From a candidate division CSSED10-310 bacterium (GTDB lineage Bacteria; CSSED10-310), in the NCBI GenBank assembly GCA_016931515.1, contig JAFGEQ010000005.1, positions 186,001-250,000 of the forward strand: DNA of 64,000 bases. Direction: 5' to 3'. The notes under the pieces were generated by a model that did not search any database, was not told where the DNA came from, and saw only the letters and a list, made by a program, of their open reading frames with translations. Made by a program: the position numbers and the translations under genes. The first letter of the stretch is position 1; every line of letters begins with the position of its first letter. This document shows, one piece after another, positions 28,689 to 38,840 of this stretch.

Positions 28689-28868
28689 TTAACTAAAAAA
28701 ATCGGGTACACATAATAGAAGCACACCAAGGATGGCGGTGATCAGACCGAGGGGAGACAGTACCGAGCCGATCAGATTCCAGGGTTTTCGGGCTTTAAAC
28801 GATGCCCAGAATCCCCAGAATAACACGACTAAGCCAATTAGAATTGTAACACTGTGCCAATAGTTCAC
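28689..28868 (-). CDS. Small two-helix membrane protein (59 residues)
   Basis: A GTG at 28868 has a strong AGGAGG 5 bases upstream and opens a 59-codon frame ending in TAA. The product begins MNYWHSVTILIGLVVLFWG and has two hydrophobic segments (about residues 6-22 and 38-54), with a basic, Trp-containing loop between them (FKARKPWN). It therefore looks like a small hairpin-type inner-membrane protein. It is followed 14 bp later by the TPR gene. I recognise no family. The ribosome site, frame and hydrophobic pattern support it as real. Confidence 0.6.
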   Translation of the reverse strand: MNYWHSVTILIGLVVLFWGFWASFKARKPWNLIGSVLSPLGLITAILGVLLLCVPDFFS

Positions 28869-29032
28869 ATCAGCCTCCTGCTTGTTTGTCCCGAACCAGT
28901 TTGGGTGAATCTTCGGGATGTGTCAATATGGAATACAGCCAACGTATGATTACTCTGTCCAAATCGACCAGGTTATATCTCACAATCCATCTGTTACCGG
29001 TTGTTTTAGGGAATAGCCAACGACGAGGCTTT

Positions 29033-30298
29033 TCAGTCAATTGGATGCGCCGGGATCGGAATTCGTCTGATTGCCTGTATCCGTTCGGGGAGATCCGGAT
29101 GTGAATAATGGTATGCAGCATATGCCGGATGGGTTACCGGTGCGGACAGGTTTGTTGTGTGCAGTATGTGAAGCGCTTCAATGAGACTGTCGGGATCACG
29201 AGTCAACGACACCGCGAATGCATCGGATTGATATTCATATTTTCGGGATAAACGGGTGAGCAACAATTGGAATGGGAATACCAGTTCAGTAAAAAGGGTG
29301 CTGAAAATCACAATTGCAGCATAAGTGGAGGGTGTTTGAAATCCAAGGCTCACATAGAACAGAGAGTGTTGTCGAAGAAGAGCGAGAAGAGCGAAAAAAA
29401 GGATGATTCCAGCCATCATCAGCCATATTTTTTTTCGGATATGGCCAAGAATGTAATGTGCCATTTCGTGAGCCAAAACAGCCAGAATCTGGGTCGGATT
29501 GATTTTTTGAAGAAGTGTGTCATAGAAAACGATTTTTTTCAGCCTGCCGATACCGGTAAAAAAAGCATTTGCATGTCCGGATCGCCTCGATCCATCCATG
29601 GTCAGAATATCCCGGGCAGGGAAAGCTGCTTTCCTGGCGAGGTTTTCTATCTGCTTTCTGATATCACCTTCCAGTGGTGTCATTTTGTTAAATAGTGGAA
29701 GGATCATGCTCGGAGCAAGCCAAAGGATGAGTATCTGGAACGCAATGACAATTCCGATTCCGAACAGCCACCAGTATGAACCTGCAGTCTCCATAAGCCA
29801 GAGCATTGACAGTAACAGGGGACCCCCCAGCAGTAATCCGACCAACGTGTTCTTAAAAAGATCGGTTAGGAATACACGCCAGGTTTTTCGGTTAAAACCA
29901 AACTGCTCTTCCAGCACAAAATCATGATAAATGGAAAACGGAAGATCGATGATTGATATGATCAACGTGTATAGAGCGAAAAAGAGCAGACCTGTCAGTA
30001 TCTGATCGAATTCGAAATGACGAAGCCATGAATCGAGTGTCTGAAAACCCGCAATCAGAAAAGCCCAATGGCAGGCAATCCGGGTCAGGCGGTAAGGAAT
30101 ATGAAATCGGACTGCGGCGAGGTTGTAGTGGATCGCTTTCCGATAGGTATCAGGATCCGTCATATCCGACAGGTGATCGGGAATGGTATTGATCCGTTTT
30201 TTCATGTATCGCGCATTGATAAACTCAAGAGCCAGTTCGAGCGATTGGCGGATCAGATACAGTAGAAGGTATGCGAGAGTGATGTACGTGAAGGTCAA
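29033..30298 (-). CDS. M48 (Ste24/CAAX protease-like) membrane metallopeptidase
   Basis: A TTG at 30298 with GGAGG 6 bases upstream is the start (421 residues). There are about six to seven membrane segments, the catalytic zinc motif HEMAH (about residue 279) and the downstream third-ligand region KYEYQSDAFA, together with RRSGHANAFFTGIG. This arrangement is that of Ste24-type M48A peptidases rather than the shorter HtpX. Such enzymes cleave or quality-control membrane or lipidated proteins within a large intramembrane chamber. It lies 127 bp after the YgjP-type gene, reading in the same direction. The family is firm; the substrate is unknown. Confidence 0.92.
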   Translation of the reverse strand: MTFTYITLAYLLLYLIRQSLELALEFINARYMKKRINTIPDHLSDMTDPDTYRKAIHYNLAAVRFHIPYRLTRIACHWAFLIAGFQTLDSWLRHFEFDQILTGLLFFALYTLIISIIDLPFSIYHDFVLEEQFGFNRKTWRVFLTDLFKNTLVGLLLGGPLLLSMLWLMETAGSYWWLFGIGIVIAFQILILWLAPSMILPLFNKMTPLEGDIRKQIENLARKAAFPARDILTMDGSRRSGHANAFFTGIGRLKKIVFYDTLLQKINPTQILAVLAHEMAHYILGHIRKKIWLMMAGIILFFALLALLRQHSLFYVSLGFQTPSTYAAIVIFSTLFTELVFPFQLLLTRLSRKYEYQSDAFAVSLTRDPDSLIEALHILHTTNLSAPVTHPAYAAYHYSHPDLPERIQAIRRIPIPAHPID

Positions 30299-30425
30299 TG
30301 CTATCCTCCAAACCGGATGTGGGGAGACCGAGTCTTGGTCATCCCGGATGGTTTTGACGAGTTCTTATATCATGGGATTGACCGACGTGCGAGTGGTCAT
30401 GAAGCGTAATGACTGTCTCTGGTCA

Positions 30426-31205
30426 TTATCCTCGATGATTGACCGGCCTATAATAATGGAGAAGGTGAGAATTATTTATCAGCCATGACCGACCGTTTTG
30501 CCAGTCGGGACAAGTTCCGGAAACCGCTTTCCAGAATTCTTTCGAGTGATTTGGATGCCGATGATGAGTCAATTCATGGATGACTACATACTCGATAACA
30601 CTTGGCGGGGCTGTTATGAGTCGCCAATTCAAACTGATTGTTTTGCTGGATGACCAGCTCGCCCATCGTGTTCTTTGGTTCCGGATTGTTATGAGGCGCA
30701 CCGGTACATTCATCGCCAGGGCGATTCTGTCCACTATCGGGCATAGAACAAGCCGGCTCTGGCGAATGAGCCATTTGATGAGATGAGTCTCAATCACTTC
30801 GTCAACATCCTGGCTCCCAACCAGATGCAATTCATCTTCATGGAGATTGATTTCGGCTGCTTTTTTAGGGGGGCCATAGATCCGAACCGGCAGGACTTGC
30901 CCCATATAGGGAACTTTCTTACTCACCCCCAGATTGGAGAGGGTGGACTGATTCATGAGGCGGGATTCTTCTTCGAAACAATGTTTCAGCCATTCACTTT
31001 TCTTCAGGACAATTGTTTCGATCGAAGGAAACCGGGCTTTCCATGGAACAGTCATCGTTAAACCTTTCCCATAGTACCATTTGAGTTTAACGACACGTGC
31101 CCGTCGATCAGTGTAAATCATGTAATCAAACGAACCGATAGCTGAGTCGGCACTGCCTGACTGAACCAGTTTCCTGGTGACGCGGTGCTTTTTAGCGTGT
31201 TTCAC
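30426..31205 (-). CDS. YgjP-like (M48-clan, SprT/WLM-type) metallopeptidase
   Basis: A GTG at 31205 overlaps the end of the RND pump gene by 14 bp and has GGAG 7 bases before it. This 259-residue protein has the C-terminal zinc motif VIHELTHHRHPNHSKEFW (about residues 211-228), where the two His, the Glu and the later His match the YgjP/DUF45 family. Upstream, TIRNQRTRWASWSSSKTISL is the other conserved block. The N-terminal half is a beta-rich domain. It is soluble and probably cytoplasmic. Translational overlap with an exporter gene is likely incidental. Confidence 0.88.
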   Translation of the reverse strand: MKHAKKHRVTRKLVQSGSADSAIGSFDYMIYTDRRARVVKLKWYYGKGLTMTVPWKARFPSIETIVLKKSEWLKHCFEEESRLMNQSTLSNLGVSKKVPYMGQVLPVRIYGPPKKAAEINLHEDELHLVGSQDVDEVIETHLIKWLIRQSRLVLCPIVDRIALAMNVPVRLITIRNQRTRWASWSSSKTISLNWRLITAPPSVIEYVVIHELTHHRHPNHSKEFWKAVSGTCPDWQNGRSWLINNSHLLHYYRPVNHRG

Positions 31206-34200
31206 CGGAAGTCTCCGGGGTTGCAGGATAGAAGGAATGGAACCACCGTATAATTGTCTGCTGAAAATTATCCATTAGAACGTATGCGAGGGGTAGAACG
31301 AGCAGGGTCAGGAGCGTGGACGTGATCAGGCCGCCCATCACAGTGATTGCCAGCGACGAATACATTCGTGCGGACATATCGCCGGAGGCGGTTGCCATGG
31401 GTGCCAGTCCCAGGATCGTGGTTGCCGCTGTCATCACGATGGGACGCAGCCGGTCTTCGCCTGCCTGCAGTAACGCATCCCGCCGGGTCATGCCGGCAGC
31501 ACGCAGTTGGTTGATATGATCCACCAGCACAATGGCATTATTCACGACAATACCAATCAAAATAATCAAGCCGATGTTTGCCGTAATATTGAGCTCCGAT
31601 CCTGTTATTCGAAGGCTCCAGAATGCACCGACCAATGCAAAAGGGAGACTCACCAGAATCGTAAATGGGTGCAGCAGGGATTCGAACAGCGCTCCCAACA
31701 AGAGCAGAACAAGGATTGACGCCAGCAGAAATGCCTGCCCCACTTGCTTCATACCGAGGTCGAAATCAAAAAATGTCTGCCCGAAATCCCATGAGTAGCC
31801 GGGAGGTAAAGGCATGGCCGAAAGTCTGCTTTCAATAACTTTACGGGCTTTGACCATATCGCGTTCCGCCATCTCGATCTGCATGACATGCTGGACCTTG
31901 CCGTCGATACGTTTAATGGGTCCCGGCCCCGGTACCACACTATATTTTACAAGTGTTTTCAATGGGACCGGATGACCGTCGGATGAGAACATGCGGATAT
32001 TCAGCATTCGGAATAAACTATCCCTGTCCGATTCCTCAAGCTGCATACGAACATCTATCTCGTTTTTCCCGGTATGAAAACGAGATACTTTCCTTCCCAT
32101 CAGTGCGATGCCGACGGTTTGTGCTATTTCAGCCGCCGAAATACCGTTCTGATGCGCGACATTCGGATCGATTGAAAGGTGGATCTCCTGCAGAATATTC
32201 TCATCATCCGAAGCTGTGACCTCGAGTACATCAGGTGACTGGAGCAGCCACGATTTCGAATCCTCACCTAATTGCCTGAGGATTGTGGACGAATCTCCCA
32301 TGAACGTAATATCAACGATGTTACCGGTCGATTCGCCGCCCTGCCATCCGAACGTCCATGTTACCCCAGGCATCTCCGGCAACATCTCGCGTATGCGGGA
32401 TTTCACGTCTTCGTCTTTCATGAGATCTTTCCCGGATTCTCTCAAAAACATACGAAGATACCCTCTGTCTGAATCAATGCTGCTATACATATCCACCAGA
32501 TCGATTTTATCCTTGTTGGCAAGCAGGATTTCCTCAAAGCGTGTCAGTACTGTCTCCCGCTGTTCCAGGTCGTAATTGATCGGAGGATTCAGGCGGATGA
32601 CGAGTTGACGCATCGCGGCATTCTCCGTCATGTTGCTCGGAACACCCTTCAGCGCAATCGAAGTCGAACTCAGGATTGCAATGATTATCAGTGTTGCAAT
32701 CAACTTGTGATCCAGGATTAACGTCAGAAATTTCTGGTAGTATCGAATGATGATGGGAATAACCTTCGATTGATGCAACAGAGGTTTTTTTATCAACCGA
32801 GTGATAGCCAGAGGTACAGCCGATAATGCAATAAACAGGGACGCAGTCAGGGAGAATGCGATTGGCAGCCCGATCTGCCGCATCCAGATTCCGAGCTCAC
32901 CGGATGCAAAGATCAGTGGAAGGAAAACGATGATGGTTGTGAATGTTGAAGCGTTGATAGCTGTTCCCACCTGAGACGCTCCGAGAATTGCCGCTTGTTC
33001 CGGGTCGTGGAGCATCCGGCGGTAACGGAAGATATTTTCCGTTGACACAACGGAGTTATCCACGAGCATTCCGATGGCAAGCATCAAGCCCATCATAGTA
33101 CCGATATTCAAGGAATAACCGCAGAAATAGAGTCCTGTTACAGCTGCCAGGATGGACAGTGGTATTGAAATAACAACGATACAGGTTGTGCCGAAATCTC
33201 TCAGAAACAGATACAGGACCAGCAGTGCAAAAAGCGCTCCCCACATACCTGTGGTCAGAAGGCTGCGCAAACTGGACACGATCATATCGGATTGATCGAA
33301 AAAAACCAGGAATTTCAAACCTTTCAATTCTGGATCCCTGGCCAGATCATCGAGTGCATGCTGCACCCGCTTGCCGATTTCCACAGCGTTACCGGCTGAT
33401 TCCTTGCTGACGGATATGGTGAATCCGTTCTCCCCGTTGATATGGTGGACAGAATCTTTTTCCGGCAGACGCTGCTCCACCCGGGCGACATCACCCAGTT
33501 GCAGGATTCCGTCACCCAGCGGCAGAAGATTGAAATCGTCCGGCTCATCCAGACGGAAGCGAGTCCGGACCAGTATCTGGTTTCCGCCGTCATTCAGGGT
33601 TCCGACCGAGGGGTTCTCGTTGGAGACTGATAATACCCGGAAAAGATTGTAAATACTGATACCATGGCTCTGAATGCTGTCCAGATTCAAATCAATTTGA
33701 AGATTCTCACCGTCCAGGCCGTGAATTGTTACGGATGCGACTCCGGGTATTCTTTCAATGGCGGGTTTTACCCGATCATTGACAATCCAAAAGAGCTCCT
33801 CTACGGATTTGTCTGGTAATGCAAGCCCCATCCAAAGTATCGGTATATCATCGCTTTTCTGACGAAACAGGCGGATGGTTCCGATTTCATCGGGAAAATC
33901 GGCTTTCGCCCGATCGATAGCATCCCGAGCTTCAAGATAGGCATTATCCATATCGGCATCATCGTTGAACTGGATGTTGACATTGCATCCCATTGTCGAC
34001 GAGGTCATGATGATTCTCTTGATCGACCGCATCAGCTTCAACTGCTCCTCCAGCGGCCGCGCAATGGCTTTATCCACTTCTTCCGGGGTGGAGTTCGGAT
34101 ATGGCACGTTCAGCCACATCCACGGGCTGGATGTTTCCGGAGCGAACTCCAATGGCAGCTGGATCAGCGCAAACAACCCGATCACGAGGATACACAGACA

Positions 34201-34275
34201 ACTCATCACCGCCGTGACAGGGCGGTGATGTGCCCAGCGCGGGAGCGGATGAATAAACGTCCGTTCGGTGACCAT
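31192..34275 (-). CDS. RND-family efflux transporter, inner-membrane subunit (1)
   Basis: This 1027-residue protein has the AcrB/MdtB-type layout: TM1, a large periplasmic porter domain, TM2-6, a second porter domain and TM8-12. TM4 carries GMLVDNSVVSTEN, where classical HAE1 pumps have two adjacent aspartates, so only one proton-relay Asp is present there. Its ATG directly abuts the stop of the second RND gene (TAA then ATG), so both are made from one mRNA. With the adaptor and TolC-like genes upstream this forms an export system spanning both membranes. Two different RND subunits suggest an MdtBC-like heterotrimer. Substrate unknown. Confidence 0.92.
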   Translation of the reverse strand: MVTERTFIHPLPRWAHHRPVTAVMSCLCILVIGLFALIQLPLEFAPETSSPWMWLNVPYPNSTPEEVDKAIARPLEEQLKLMRSIKRIIMTSSTMGCNVNIQFNDDADMDNAYLEARDAIDRAKADFPDEIGTIRLFRQKSDDIPILWMGLALPDKSVEELFWIVNDRVKPAIERIPGVASVTIHGLDGENLQIDLNLDSIQSHGISIYNLFRVLSVSNENPSVGTLNDGGNQILVRTRFRLDEPDDFNLLPLGDGILQLGDVARVEQRLPEKDSVHHINGENGFTISVSKESAGNAVEIGKRVQHALDDLARDPELKGLKFLVFFDQSDMIVSSLRSLLTTGMWGALFALLVLYLFLRDFGTTCIVVISIPLSILAAVTGLYFCGYSLNIGTMMGLMLAIGMLVDNSVVSTENIFRYRRMLHDPEQAAILGASQVGTAINASTFTTIIVFLPLIFASGELGIWMRQIGLPIAFSLTASLFIALSAVPLAITRLIKKPLLHQSKVIPIIIRYYQKFLTLILDHKLIATLIIIAILSSTSIALKGVPSNMTENAAMRQLVIRLNPPINYDLEQRETVLTRFEEILLANKDKIDLVDMYSSIDSDRGYLRMFLRESGKDLMKDEDVKSRIREMLPEMPGVTWTFGWQGGESTGNIVDITFMGDSSTILRQLGEDSKSWLLQSPDVLEVTASDDENILQEIHLSIDPNVAHQNGISAAEIAQTVGIALMGRKVSRFHTGKNEIDVRMQLEESDRDSLFRMLNIRMFSSDGHPVPLKTLVKYSVVPGPGPIKRIDGKVQHVMQIEMAERDMVKARKVIESRLSAMPLPPGYSWDFGQTFFDFDLGMKQVGQAFLLASILVLLLLGALFESLLHPFTILVSLPFALVGAFWSLRITGSELNITANIGLIILIGIVVNNAIVLVDHINQLRAAGMTRRDALLQAGEDRLRPIVMTAATTILGLAPMATASGDMSARMYSSLAITVMGGLITSTLLTLLVLPLAYVLMDNFQQTIIRWFHSFYPATPETSGETR

Positions 34276-37200
34276 TTATTCCTCTGCGACCGGATACTCA
34301 GCCGGTCTGTGTCGATAAATCAGAGAATAGACCACTGGAATCAATATCAGAGTCAGAAATGTAGATACAACCAGACCCAGTATCACCGTGATAGCCAGCG
34401 GTCGGCGGATTTCTTCACCCGGACCGGTTGCCAGAGCCATAGGCAGCAGACCCAGGACAGTGGTCATGGCCGTCATCATAATTGGTCTCAAGCGCTGATC
34501 AGCCGCTTCAGTGATTGCCACCAACGGGTTGGATCCATTGCGAACAATTTGATTTGTGGTATCGACCAGGACGATTGCGTTATTGACGGCTATTCCGGCC
34601 AGCACGATCAAACCGATGAAGACGACTACGGAGAGGGGTATCTGAAGAAATTCCAAACCGATCAAAACTCCGATAAAACCAAGCGGTATCGATATCAGGA
34701 TGATTAGTGGCTGGAGAAGCGATTCGAATTGTGACGCCATGACCAGATAGACCAGGAAGACAGCCATGCAGAGGGCGATCAGAAGACTGGTGGCAGACTC
34801 ATTCATGTCGCCGGTCTGGCCGGTGACGGCGTAGTAGATACCTGGTATATTGGGCTGCTGCGCAATCAGTGTCTGGACTTTCTCCGAGGCTCGCCGCAAA
34901 TCGAGAAAAGGGGTTTCCGTCTTTACTATCGCGACTCGGCGCTGACTGACCCTGCGGATCTCGCTCGGTCCGACGGATCGGGAAATTTCTGCGACGGAAC
35001 CCAGTGTGATGGGAGTCAAGGCAGTCGGATCTATAACCAGATTCCGGATATCATCCGGTGACAGATCATTTATCCTCTCGGCCCTGATGCGGATATCCAC
35101 TTCCTCACCCGCCAAGCCAAAGTGTGTTGGAACATCACCTTCGATGGCATTTTGCATCGTATCGGCGGCATTGTTCGGTGTCAGTCCCAGACGGGCCAGC
35201 TTGGTGCGATTGAAGATAACCTGGATTTCCGGGTAGCCAGATTCCATCGTGCTGCTTACATCCTTGAACGAAGGGTCCTGACGCAGCCGTTCAGCCAATA
35301 GCCGCGAGGCTGACATGATATCATCCAGATCATTCCCCCTGACCTCCACAACAAGCGGTGTCCGAATCGTCAGCAGGGATGGGCGTCTGAACTCAAGTTT
35401 TTGAATGCCGGTTACATCTGCCAATGATGCACGCAGAGACGCGATCACAAGAGTTTCGCTGTCGGAGTCACGGACATCAGGTTTCAAAAGCACCTGTAAC
35501 GTGGCCATGTGCTCCTGTTCCGCGCCCAGTGTGGCGGTACTTGTCATATCCGAACCGATAATCGAACTGACTGTCTGGATACCCGGTATATCATTCATGA
35601 GTGTCTCTACACGGCTGACTATGTCCCGAGTCTGTTCCAGAGGGGTTCCAACAGGCATCCGAAGATCAATGAAAAATTCACCCTGCGCCATGGCAGGTAT
35701 GAGATCCATTCCCAGATTCGGGATAATGTAAAGAGCGGCCAATCCAAGAAGACAGACGACAGGGATGGGTCCTCGCAACGGGTGACGCAAAGAATATTTC
35801 AGCAACCGGCGATAACCGATTTGAAGCACGACAAACGAGTAATTGAAGCTGCTCAGAAAGGGATGGATCACCCAGCGAATCAATCTCCAGGAGACTCTCA
35901 CGATAAAGATCGGGATGGCGATTATAATCCACGAGCCATTGACCAGTCCAACTCCGAGAATGATCAGCGTCAAACTCAGCAATGAGTAAAAGAATCGAAA
36001 CGGGAACAGCAAAACAGCGGTTAACCGGCTGCTCGTGATGCGCCCGGCCGGGAGGCGATGAAATGCCGGTCCAAGGTATTTTTTTATCAGTTCTGAAGTA
36101 CTGCGGGCCATATGTCCCAGCAGGAATCGCATCGTTCTCAGAATTCTGCTTGCCCGGTATCCATTCTCGTTCATCTGCCACCCTTGTCTCCAAAGACGCA
36201 GGATCGGGATGACATCATCCGGATTGGGCTGGATGGTAATTCCGATGGATGCCACCATCGGGATGAAACTTAATGCGACCGCGAGCGAGGCCAGCAGGCT
36301 GAACGCAATCGTCCAGGCCAGATCACTGAACACCTGACCGGCAATACCTTTGACGAATACGATAGGAAAAAAAACGGCGATCGTGGTCAGTGTTGATGCG
36401 ATGACTGCGGTCGTGACCTGTTCGGTACCGGATTTTGCCGCACTGAAAGGCGTCTCCCCACTTTCACGAATTCTGAAGATATTTTCAAGGACAACGATGG
36501 AGTTATCAACCAGCATACCGATTCCGAGTGCAAGACCGCCTAGACTCATCAGGTTCAGACTGATATGTCTGAAATACATTAATGTGAAGGTTGCGATAAT
36601 CGAAATCGGGATGGACAAACCGATAATCAGCGTGTTTGGAACATGTCGAAGAAAGAAAAAGATTACTGCAACGGCCAGCAGGCAGCCTAACACCGCTGCC
36701 GACCGAACTTCGCTGATAGCAGCCCGGATAAACGTGGATTGATCACTGGTGATGACCAGATCCATGCCTTTCGGTACGATGCTTGAGGATGGCTTGCTCC
36801 CGCGGTCGGGCTGCGTCTTGAAGGTCCCGGTTTCAGATCGAACCGCATCCGCCACCTTGATGATGTTGGCGTCACCTTCTTTATAAATATCGAGCAGAAC
36901 ACTTGCTTGGCCGTTTAACCGTGTGATTGTTTTTCGTTCAATCGGACCCCGATCGATCGTGGCAATATCTTTCAGTCGTATATCTGCTCCCTTCACCGAT
37001 GCGACGACGACTTCACCAATGTCATCCTCGGTCAAAAATTCATTCAATGTCCGAACCAGGAATCGTGAATCGCCATCTTCCAGCATTCCGCCCGGCAGAT
37101 TTATATTTTCCATGCTTAATCGTCTGGAAACATCCGCGAGCGTCATGCCAAGCGCGGATAGCCGGCGTGTGTCGACATCAATTCGGATTTCTTCTTCCTC

Positions 37201-37725
37201 CCCGCCCATGATCCTGACAGCAGCAACGCCGGGGAGAGTTTCCAACCGGGACTTCAATTCATTTTCAGCGAAAAGGTGCAGCGCGACAAGGTCATCACCT
37301 GTCAGAGCCAATTTCATAATCGGCTCTGTTTCAGGATTATAGCGAAGGATGCGTGGTCGTTCCGCATTGTCCGGCAGAATCACAGTATCCAGCTTCTCCC
37401 TGACATCCATCAACGCCTTATCCATTGGTGTATTCCATTGAAATTCAACGATAACATCCGATAGTCCGGCCCGGGATACAGATGTAATTTGCTGAAGATT
37501 GCCGACAATTCCGAGAACTTCTTCTACCGGCCGGGATATCAGATTTTCGATCTCTTCCGGGGGGGTACCCTCCATCTCGGTTCGGACGGTGAGGGATGGA
37601 TAAGAGATATCCGGAAGCAATTTAAGTTCCAGCCGATTCAGAGAGAAGAGACCCAATACGAGTGTCCCGATAGTGACCATGAACACGGTAATCCGGCGTC
37701 GGATGGAGAAAGCAGCGATACTCAT
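34276..37725 (-). CDS. RND-family efflux transporter, inner-membrane subunit (2), with long central insertion
   Basis: This 1149-residue protein is about 100 longer than usual. The AcrB-type core is clear (TM1, porter domain with RPVEEVLG, TM4 GMLVDNSIVVLEN, C-terminal IGLIVLAGIAVNNAIVLVD). Between TM6 and TM7 (about residues 495-640), the normally short cytoplasmic linker is expanded. It contains a hydrophobic stretch (about 570-607, AVLLFPFRFFYSLLSLTLII onwards) that could form one or two extra membrane helices. It overlaps the adaptor stop by one base (TAATG) and abuts RND subunit 1. Divergence between the two subunits suits a heteromeric pump. Confidence 0.9.
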   Translation of the reverse strand: MSIAAFSIRRRITVFMVTIGTLVLGLFSLNRLELKLLPDISYPSLTVRTEMEGTPPEEIENLISRPVEEVLGIVGNLQQITSVSRAGLSDVIVEFQWNTPMDKALMDVREKLDTVILPDNAERPRILRYNPETEPIMKLALTGDDLVALHLFAENELKSRLETLPGVAAVRIMGGEEEEIRIDVDTRRLSALGMTLADVSRRLSMENINLPGGMLEDGDSRFLVRTLNEFLTEDDIGEVVVASVKGADIRLKDIATIDRGPIERKTITRLNGQASVLLDIYKEGDANIIKVADAVRSETGTFKTQPDRGSKPSSSIVPKGMDLVITSDQSTFIRAAISEVRSAAVLGCLLAVAVIFFFLRHVPNTLIIGLSIPISIIATFTLMYFRHISLNLMSLGGLALGIGMLVDNSIVVLENIFRIRESGETPFSAAKSGTEQVTTAVIASTLTTIAVFFPIVFVKGIAGQVFSDLAWTIAFSLLASLAVALSFIPMVASIGITIQPNPDDVIPILRLWRQGWQMNENGYRASRILRTMRFLLGHMARSTSELIKKYLGPAFHRLPAGRITSSRLTAVLLFPFRFFYSLLSLTLIILGVGLVNGSWIIIAIPIFIVRVSWRLIRWVIHPFLSSFNYSFVVLQIGYRRLLKYSLRHPLRGPIPVVCLLGLAALYIIPNLGMDLIPAMAQGEFFIDLRMPVGTPLEQTRDIVSRVETLMNDIPGIQTVSSIIGSDMTSTATLGAEQEHMATLQVLLKPDVRDSDSETLVIASLRASLADVTGIQKLEFRRPSLLTIRTPLVVEVRGNDLDDIMSASRLLAERLRQDPSFKDVSSTMESGYPEIQVIFNRTKLARLGLTPNNAADTMQNAIEGDVPTHFGLAGEEVDIRIRAERINDLSPDDIRNLVIDPTALTPITLGSVAEISRSVGPSEIRRVSQRRVAIVKTETPFLDLRRASEKVQTLIAQQPNIPGIYYAVTGQTGDMNESATSLLIALCMAVFLVYLVMASQFESLLQPLIILISIPLGFIGVLIGLEFLQIPLSVVVFIGLIVLAGIAVNNAIVLVDTTNQIVRNGSNPLVAITEAADQRLRPIMMTAMTTVLGLLPMALATGPGEEIRRPLAITVILGLVVSTFLTLILIPVVYSLIYRHRPAEYPVAEE

Positions 37726-38837
37726 TACAATGCTTCCAGGCTACTTTCCAGATTTGGAGTCAGTATGGGGGTCTCCATCACTTTGACCACTTGCCCGTTT
37801 TCAAGAGTATGCTGACCGACAATAACCAACCTGTCACCGGGCTGTAACCCGGACAGGACCTCGTATGTGTGCAGGTTCTCAAGACCCAGAGTCAGCAATC
37901 TCAGTTCAGCCTTGTCATTGTCATCAACAACGAAAACCCGGTTTTCCTCTTTACGCCGGATCAGTGCACGTTTAGGCAACAGAACTGCCGACTCCCGATG
38001 GTCCACCAGAATTCGCACACGGACGAACATCCCCGCAGCGAGTTCGGGAGACATCGAATCGAAAATCAGGGTCATTTTTACTGTTCCCGTTTTTATGTCG
38101 ACGGAGGGATTAATCCTGAATACGGATGCGTTGAATGACTGATCAGGAATCGAATCGGGGAAAACGATTGCTTTCATACCGATCTGCACTCGACCGGCTT
38201 CGCGCTCGGGTAAAAAGACATCGATCTGCAGAGATGCCGGGTCAAAAATTTCGAAAGCGGGTGATCCGGGGCCGGCGAGGTCCCCGATACCCAGGAATTT
38301 CGCTACAACGACACCGTGAATCGGACTTTTAATGCGGGTGTTCCCCAAATCGAGCCTGGCGATCCTGTAGGCAACATCCGCATCGTCATAACGATATCCT
38401 GCATCATCAAAAGCCTCACGGCTCACCATCCGGTTTTCGAAAAGCTGTCGCGTTCTCTCCAGTTTTTCCTGAGCCTGCCTGCGTGTCACTTCGAGTTGTC
38501 TGACTCTCAATCCGGCCGCTTCGTCATCGATAACCGCCAACACCTGATCCATTCCAACCGGATCACCTTCCGCTACATCGATGCGAACGACCTGCCCTGT
38601 GGTTTTCGGATACACGACAACATGTGAGTCGGCGTAAATGTTACTGGTTGTTTCAATGTATTCTGCAATTGTACCCTGCTCCACCGCCTGGATCTCTACG
38701 GGCGCTGCACTCTCCACTTCTTCAGGAGTCTCCGTTTTCTCAACCGATGCCCTGCTTTCAGGACTGCGACATCCGGCAACGCCGAACGATATAATCAAGA
38801 TGAGTAGTAATAACACTCCGTTTGGCAACTTAGTCAT
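37725..38837 (-). CDS. RND periplasmic adaptor (membrane fusion protein), lipoprotein
   Basis: This 370-residue protein has a signal peptide with lipobox VAGC (about residue 22), so it is lipid-anchored like AcrA. It contains the split lipoyl domain (VYPKTTGQVVRIDVAEGDPV and, after the hairpin, IKSPIHGVVVAKFLGIGD), a coiled-coil hairpin (LEVTRRQAQEKLERTRQLF), a beta-barrel (IDVFLPEREAGRVQIG) and a membrane-proximal domain (LQPGDRLVIVGQHTLENG). It bridges the RND subunits and the TolC-like channel. It starts 3 bp after the channel gene stop and overlaps the next gene, so the four genes form one operon. Confidence 0.93.
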   Translation of the reverse strand: MTKLPNGVLLLLILIISFGVAGCRSPESRASVEKTETPEEVESAAPVEIQAVEQGTIAEYIETTSNIYADSHVVVYPKTTGQVVRIDVAEGDPVGMDQVLAVIDDEAAGLRVRQLEVTRRQAQEKLERTRQLFENRMVSREAFDDAGYRYDDADVAYRIARLDLGNTRIKSPIHGVVVAKFLGIGDLAGPGSPAFEIFDPASLQIDVFLPEREAGRVQIGMKAIVFPDSIPDQSFNASVFRINPSVDIKTGTVKMTLIFDSMSPELAAGMFVRVRILVDHRESAVLLPKRALIRRKEENRVFVVDDNDKAELRLLTLGLENLHTYEVLSGLQPGDRLVIVGQHTLENGQVVKVMETPILTPNLESSLEAL

Positions 38838-38840
38838 TCA

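Noticed and set aside
28870-29121. Small minus-strand gene at the end of the Ste24-type peptidase gene
   Set aside because: It overlaps the peptidase C-terminus in another frame and has no ribosome site.
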